Positions 58,533-64,000 of a stretch of DNA of 64,000 nucleotides are shown here, one piece after another (position 1 is the stretch's first letter; every line of letters starts with the position of its first letter). Below the pieces are notes generated by a model. That model saw nothing but the letters and a program-made list of their open reading frames with translations, had not been told where the DNA came from and ran no database searches. Both the position numbers and the translations under genes were made by a program. This DNA comes from Nymphalis io (lineage: Eukaryota; Arthropoda; Insecta; Lepidoptera; Nymphalidae), in the NCBI RefSeq assembly GCF_905147045.1, contig NC_065904.1, positions 1,426,001 through 1,490,000 of the forward strand, in the 5' to 3' direction.

Positions 58533-60111
58533 TTTGAATTACGCCCGGATATAAAGAAAAAACAACATCGCTCACTTTTATAAGCTTAATATTTATTTTA
58601 AATTATCGTTTCCTTGGTATAATCTGTAAGCACCGAGGAGGTAACAAGCAAAAAGGTTTTAAAATTCATCATTTCCTTAACGACTGACAACAATGGCGCA
58701 GTAAAAAGAGCCAATTTGTTTTGGTTTGTATTAAAATAGTGACAATGTGTTTTAATTTAATTTATTTCGACAAAGAAACCGACACATTTATTATGACATT
58801 TATATAATTATATATTATTACATTTATTTATTTTTAATCTTTTGTTGCTTGGGCAATTAAGCAAGTCACATGCGCCATGTTGAAATTTATAGAAAATTGA
58901 TACGTTAGAAGCTGTATGGGAACAAATGTATATATATATATATATATATCGGTGAATCGTTATCGTCACGGTCACTCATGGACAAGAGCAGGAATCCGAT
59001 AGAGAAATAAACTTATCAACAGATTTTATTTCAACACGCAGAAATGTAATATTCACACTTTTTACAATACACAGAAAAGTTCCTAGGCTAGTGTCACTTT
59101 TAGAGCGAACAGAACGATAAGTAATGCATTTATACAGAATGTATCCCCTTTTATTACGTTTCTTTCAAATTTAGGCTCTGTACACGTCACTATGACGTTC
59201 GCGCGTTGATTACGGCTTTTTTAGTAGTATATTGAAATACTACTAAAATCATAATAATTACTCACTTTTAAATGTGTGAGTGTATACAGATATTTTCAGA
59301 CAATACTCAATAGATTTTATTAGAAATAAATTGCGATTGAATGAGTTTTCCGAGGAAAATAAAACGAGAATAAAAATATATAATACAAATGAATTATAAG
59401 TGTTATAGTTGTTATATAAAATATAAGTAGGTACGGTATTCTAAGCGCTCAAATATGACAGCGCTGTAAAAAAAAGCAAAGTTTTTCACCCTTATGGGTA
59501 GAGATTTTTCTGCACTAGTATATCGTGAGTATATAAAATATTTTAGATTTATCTTAATGTAAAAAAAAATACGAGGTTATTGAACTGAAAACGCGTTTAT
59601 GAAGTATGCTCTATTTTAAATAATATATCCGTGGTTGTCGTGAGGGTTGATTGAGGAAATGTTGATGGTAGTATCGATATCAGCTCTTACCATCTTAACA
59701 ACCGGAAGTTTTAGGGTTTAGTGGCGGAAATCTTTCTGCGAAATCTTTCAGTCCTGTGAAACACATTTCGCCAACCCAAATTTCATGTAATAAAGGCACT
59801 GGAATTATTTAGAAAAGAGAAAAATCAAAATAATAGAAAATATAACTTATATGTTCAAAAATTAAACAAGACTTTATCCACCTGTTAACATTTTAAAAGA
59901 CAACTAGCATGAAATTCACACAATAGTAAACATACAAAAATAAACGGATGGCAATTAAAATTACAATCCTGAAATTTTGATTGTGAAGTTGCCTGTAAAT
60001 AGCATGCTTACACATTGAAATACTAAATTAAATCAAAGAACTGTTGTCTAAGATTCAAGCAAAACAAACGAGTAAGTATATGTTTCTTGACGATTATTTT
60101 TCTACATTTGA
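58533..60111. other. No gene seen; (TA)n and a 12-bp hairpin
   Basis: (TA)n microsatellite at 58928-58950. A perfect 12-bp inverted repeat with 6-bp loop at 59219-59230 / 59237-59248. Confidence 0.5.
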
Positions 60112-60213
60112 TACCAGTGGTAGCTTTATATTAAAATTAAAATTGTAAAATGTCCATTCAAAAGTGCCTTTGAGCGTATTTGAATAAAGTAAACTTTGAT
60201 TTTGAATTTGAGT
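60112..60213 (+). repeat. Dispersed repeat scrap with LINE-like tail
   Basis: ACCAGTGGTAGCTTTATATT, AGTGCCTTTGAGCGTATTTG, then AATAAAGTAAACTTTGATTT. The first block recurs inverted at 54990-55012. Looks like the 3' end of a LINE or a dispersed 3'-UTR repeat; not assigned. Confidence 0.4.
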
Positions 60214-60461
60214 TGTAAACATAACTATAAACCTGTTAGGAATTAATAATGTTGGCAATAGATTACTTTCAATTATCTATTTTCTATTATTACAGTATCA
60301 GTTTGTCCATAATCCTTAGGAAAGATTAATATACAAGGTTCTCGTTTTAATAATTGAAAATGAATATTCATTTGTTTGCTTGTCCTCTATGCACTATACA
60401 CAAAAAAACAATACTATATCCTTCAATATACAAGTTTTATGTTTATACCTCTTATTCTATT

Positions 60462-60509
60462 ATTATAATTAGCGAAGCAAGAATATGTTCTTGCTTCGCT
60501 AATTATAAT
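60462..60509. repeat. Perfect 22-bp inverted repeat, 4-bp loop
   Basis: Arms 60462-60483 and 60488-60509 are exact reverse complements; loop TATG. The arm contains AGCGAAGCAAGAA. No known element ends here. Confidence 0.9.
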
Positions 60510-60551
60510 TCGCTACTATTATTATTATATTGTATAAAAGTAACATGAAAC

Positions 60552-60845
60552 TTTTTTTTTTTATAGAATAGGAAGGTGGATGAGCATATGGGCCACCTGA
60601 TGGTAAGTGGTCACCAAACGCCCTTAGACATTGGCATTGTAAGAAATGTCAACCATCGCTTACAGCCAATGCGCCACCTACCTTGGGAACTAAGATTTTA
60701 TGTCCCTTGTGCCTGTAAATACACTGGCTCACTCACCCTTCAAACCGGAACACAACAATATCAAGTATTGCTGTTTTGCGGTAGAATATCTGATGAGTGG
60801 TTGGTACCTACCCAGACGAGCTTGCACAAAGCCCTACCACCAGTA
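60552..60845 (-). repeat. SINE B copy, full length
   Basis: Poly(T) start, ATGGGCCACCTGATGGTAAG, GGGAACTAAGATTTTATGTC, GTACCTACCCAGACGAGCTT and the end CCCTACCACCAGTATA. Well preserved. Confidence 0.9.
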
Positions 60846-61856
60846 TACACTTTTATATCACAAAACATACAGCTTTTATGCATTCTTTAATCTTCCTACG
60901 TGTGTTGTACAGTTCGGCGATAGGACACTGTCAAACGTGTTTTTGATACATAGCACCTGAACAAAACACGAACGTACTGCGCGGATAAAACACATTTTTT
61001 ATTAACATAAAATAGATTAGTAATGCACTTTTTACAATGACGGTGTACATACATTAATATAATGTAAGAAGTGTGGTAAGAGCGAACTTTATCCAGTTCT
61101 CAATTAAATAGATGTTTCAGGAGACCTTGATTGAGATTGATCATGATATACGGAATTAATTAAATAGAATAAATAGAGTAACATAGAATAATTATGAACG
61201 ATCTAACAAATATTAGATGTACCACACTGTCTACGTTCCTTCTTCGTCTAGAGATCATTTTTTTTATTTTAAAATTCAAATGATAAATTGGGAAAAAATT
61301 CAAAAGTATTCCAAGAAAATGATTGTATTAATTACACTAACAAAAAATACAAAATCCATTATTGCAAGCTTATCCAGTATTAGAAGTAAAACCAGAGTAA
61401 GAGTCATAAAAAAAAACTCTAAACATTACTCTATACGACTAAATTAAAATGACTTTAATCATCTTTAAACTCCATAATATGTATTTTTGATAAGCGGAAA
61501 ATAGGCTTTGAAGTTTATCATCACACGACATATTTAAAGTGGTTCATTTATGTATACTATGGAAACGAGAGCATTCATTTTCTTTCATCACGTTGCTTGC
61601 GTGCCCTAAATAAGTTTTGACTCGAATTTGACACGAAATTCACTCAAAGTATTCCATAGAGATGTTTTACACGATTATATAAGCCGATGCTTGTCCCGCG
61701 GGTAATAATATTATATTATGGCTTTGTCAACGTGACATTACGTTTCTCTAATGATCACATTTATTTTAAAGGTTAAGTAAAAACATGACCGTTTTTGTTC
61801 TTGTATTTCTTTATAATTACGTGTTTTAAAAGTATGTTATTAAAAACAAGTTTTTT
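60846..61856. other. No gene seen
   Basis: AT-rich. A 76-codon plus ORF (61217-61447) is Lys/Asn/Ile-rich and not recognised. Confidence 0.5.
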
Positions 61857-62135
61857 AGCCTTAAGAACCTGCTTGCATTTTATCTCTAGCCAAAGTCACA
61901 AGCCGAATGGCTTCCAAAAAATTTATTCTGCGATGCCATTATTTGCTAATTTCAGACCGGTGAACTTAAGTCATTGCTGTTATTGTTGTGAATTCAAATT
62001 TCCAGCCTCAAGAACAGCTTGTATTGCACTAAGCAAATTCAAAATCCGAAATTATTTAAAAAAGGAAATCTGCGCAGCCATTCGTTGCTAATATCTGACC
62101 GGCAAACTTAAACCGTTGCCGTCAAACACAGTCAT
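61857..62135. repeat. Diverged two-copy tandem duplication, period about 145 bp
   Basis: Unit 1 starts AGCCTTAAGAACCTGCTTGC (61857), unit 2 AGCCTCAAGAACAGCTTG (62004). Both contain TTGCTAAT followed by GACCGG (61955 and 62097) and a CTTAAR-TTGC end. A 98-codon ORF spans unit 1 and half of unit 2; it is probably a by-product. Confidence 0.6.
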
Positions 62136-62539
62136 AAAAAAACGAAAGTTTTATAAGTAAATTTTACAGGCATTCTGATTAAAACAAGTTCCTTCAATAT
62201 TTACAACGGAACCATCGATTGGAATTAACAGTCAAGCGTTGAGGTTTGACCCATTTCATTGTTAAAAGCGAACTGCCCGTATTTAGATGAGTTCTCTAGA
62301 AGTGGCAATGTGATACATTTTATTTTCTAGGAAATAAATGTATTAATGTAAAACTTGCGTATCCAGGCTAACGTATATCAATGTCCGTCATAATTGTGTA
62401 TGTATAGTACACTTAACTTTGATAAAAGCTATTTATGATTTTTACCAACAGTGAGTGAAAAGAGTAATTATTTCGTTATAAAATATATATTTATATTAAT
62501 TTGTCAATAGTATGTATTTTTTATAACTAATTAGCAATA
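62136..62539. other. No gene seen
   Basis: AT-rich DNA between the tandem duplication and the J3 tail. Confidence 0.5.
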
Positions 62540-63749
62540 TTTATTTATTTATTTATTGGAAATAGTTACACCATCGACTTATCACTAACACATTCACTTA
62601 GCATTAGATACAGGGTATTAAATCTAGGTGAATAAATCATTACAGGTGTAAACAACATTGACCTTAAGATAAGACTATACTAACCTAATTATGTCTTAAC
62701 TAAAAATTAAAAAAGATGAATAAATTATAGACAATTAAACAAAACATAAAATAAAATTTAAATACAACAACAAAAATCTACAAGGGTTGAAATAATTAAT
62801 TTATGAATAAAATGGTTTTAAAGTTATACTATGAGATCTTTACAGAGCTTCACAAAAGTTGGCTTGCTTTGGGCAAAGATGTCGATATTGCCGTTAGAAG
62901 AATATTCATTATAAGAATTAATTATTCTGTTGAGGGGTGCATGTTTACCTAAATTTGTTTTAAAAGCTGTAGTTCTAAAAGGTTTTTTTATTGGGTGTCT
63001 AGGAATTTTGCGGGGAACAACTAAATTGATTTGCTGAAGTAGTTCGGATGACATTATTTGACCATGGATCAGTTTGTGTAGGGTCAAAACATCGCTGATT
63101 TCACGGCGACTTTTAAGTGATATCATTTTAAAATGTTTTAGCCTATTGTTGTAGTTAGCGCGATAAGGACAACTAGTATCCTTGTATGCAAGAAAACGGG
63201 TAAAATTTTGTTGTATTCGCTCTAGTCTTTCGATATGAGTGTTATAAAAAGGGTTCCATATATTTGATGCATACTCTAAATTGGAACGTACAAGAGAATT
63301 ATAAATGCAGAGCAATGAGCGAGTATTCTTAAAATCCTTGCATGTTCTTTTTACAAATCCTAACATTTTCCAAGCTTTTGATATTATTTTGTCTAGATGA
63401 TTAATAAAATTTAAATTGCTATCGATAAGTCCACCTAAGTCTCGAATGGAATTAACCTCGGATAAAGGATCGCCAGATATAGAGTATTTAGATAATATCG
63501 GTTTTCTGCGTCTTGTAAACTTTATATGAAGACATTTTTTAACATTTAATTCCATGTTATTTTTATTGCACCAGCTAGCGAGAGCGTCTATATCTGCTTG
63601 GAGAAGGTCAGAATCGGATAACGTTTTTATAGGTCTGTAGATTTTGAGATCGTCGGCGAATATTAAGCATTTGCTAAATTTAATGCTGTCTACTATATCA
63701 TTAATAAAAACTAAGAAAAGAATTGGACCTAAATGGGATCCATTTATAT
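62540..63749 (-). mobile_element. J3: 5'-truncated Jockey/CR1-superfamily LINE
   Basis: On the minus strand: RT coding region, 3' UTR (62558-62823) and a TAAA-repeat tail (62540-62557). It is truncated at the 5' end inside the RT, exactly at a 22-bp perfect inverted repeat (arms 63728-63749 / 63755-63776, loop CAATA), so the 5' end of the copy is folded back on itself. Confidence 0.87.
62824..63742 (-). pseudogene. J3 reverse transcriptase, C-terminal two-thirds, uninterrupted
   Basis: Begins in the GSHLGPILFLVFINDI motif (normally preceded by Pro-Gln) and contains the catalytic FADD in LIFADDLKIY (about 63640-63665). ASWCNKNNMELNVKKC and the IRDLGGLIDSNLNF thumb region follow, then LLCIYNSLVRSNLEYASNIW. 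The stop is at 62824-62826. The ORF is open to 63771, but the first residues come from the fold-back, so the Met there is not a true start. The FADD-LKIY wording differs clearly from J1 (YADDST) and J2 (YADDTC), so this is a third family. With no stops or frameshifts in over 900 bases, it is the youngest-looking LINE piece here. It lacks endonuclease and the RT fingers, so it is inactive. Confidence 0.88.
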
Positions 63750-63913
63750 CAATAATATAAATGGATCCCATTTAGGATCAATATCCAAAGAGCATAATAT
63801 AAAAAAATATTCATTCGCACAAAATTACCCCATCTTTCTATTGAAATTTCCAAAAATCTTTTCTTAGCGAACGTTTACCTTATAACTTTTTCTTTTCGTC
63901 TATTCGGTTTGGG

Positions 63914-64000
63914 TTCCAATAAGCTGCTCCAATGCGGGTTAGTGGAATACACATATGGCAGAATTTCAACGAAGTGAAATTAGATACATGCAGGTGCATG
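63914..64000 (-). repeat. SINE A copy, cut by the window end
   Basis: AAGCTGCTCCAATGCGGGTT, GTGGAATACACATATGGCAG and TTAGATACATGCAGG in minus order. Duplicated GAAGTGAAATTAG-like bases in the CAACGAAGTG section. The rest lies beyond the window. Confidence 0.8.

Noticed and set aside
58928..58950. (TA)n run as a regulatory or origin element
   Set aside because: Ordinary microsatellite in AT-rich DNA.
61795..62091. 98-codon Cys-containing ORF
   Set aside because: Covers a diverged tandem duplication; no known cysteine motif and no independent support.
1..64000. CRISPR array, operon structure or prokaryotic features
   Set aside because: No regularly spaced direct repeats; base composition, SINEs and LINEs show an animal nuclear genome.

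Overview
The window looks like non-coding, AT-rich genomic DNA of a moth or butterfly (Lepidoptera). The evidence is the dense set of tRNA-derived SINEs, the non-LTR retrotransposon (LINE) debris of Jockey/CR1, R1 and RTE type, and several short repeats typical of lepidopteran genomes. The species cannot be named from the sequence. I found no intact host protein gene, no rRNA, no functional tRNA and no CRISPR array. Long ORFs are either retroelement pieces or chance.

Layout: 1-3275 is a nearly full-length but dead Jockey-superfamily LINE (here J1): endonuclease and reverse transcriptase, three in-frame stops, one frameshift, poly(A) end. Two short 3' copies of J1 lie at 30079-30421 (minus) and 42546-42692 (plus). 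Other LINE debris: a CR1/Jockey-like C-terminus (11928-12107), an RTE C-terminus (14251-14372, minus), an RT relic (23455-24475), another LINE C-terminus (34565-34775), two R1-clade C-terminal pieces (48537-48905 and 56048-56629) and, at the right end, the youngest-looking piece, an uninterrupted 315-codon RT fragment on the minus strand (62540-63749).

Between these lie four SINE-like families, named here A, B, C and E. A is about 305 bp, has a tRNA-like head and ends in TTACGG repeats. B is about 285 bp, has a constant 5' end and an A-rich tail, and shares its 3' module with LINEs. C is about 260 bp, has a tRNA-Glu-like head and an (ATT)n tail. E is about 340 bp with a tRNA-like head. A two-copy 112-bp element with terminal inverted repeats (25492-25603 and 57849-57960) looks like a MITE. 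Insertions are nested: C in B (35.5 kb), J1 in E (42.5 kb) and R1 in E twice (48.5 and 56 kb).

The only hint of a host gene is a CpG-rich patch at 46753-46925 that reads, on the minus strand, like a promoter and non-coding first exon with a GTAAGT donor. The rest fits a large intron or intergenic region.

The most interesting patterns are: (1) a 3' stem-loop module around CACTTACCATCAGGTG shared by two LINE types and SINE B, which suggests a shared retrotransposition signal; (2) repeated perfect short inverted duplications with 4-9 bp loops, several demonstrably inserted into retroelement sequence, which suggest fold-back template switching; and (3) four dispersed, same-orientation copies of a TCAAGGTCR motif in an extended shared context.
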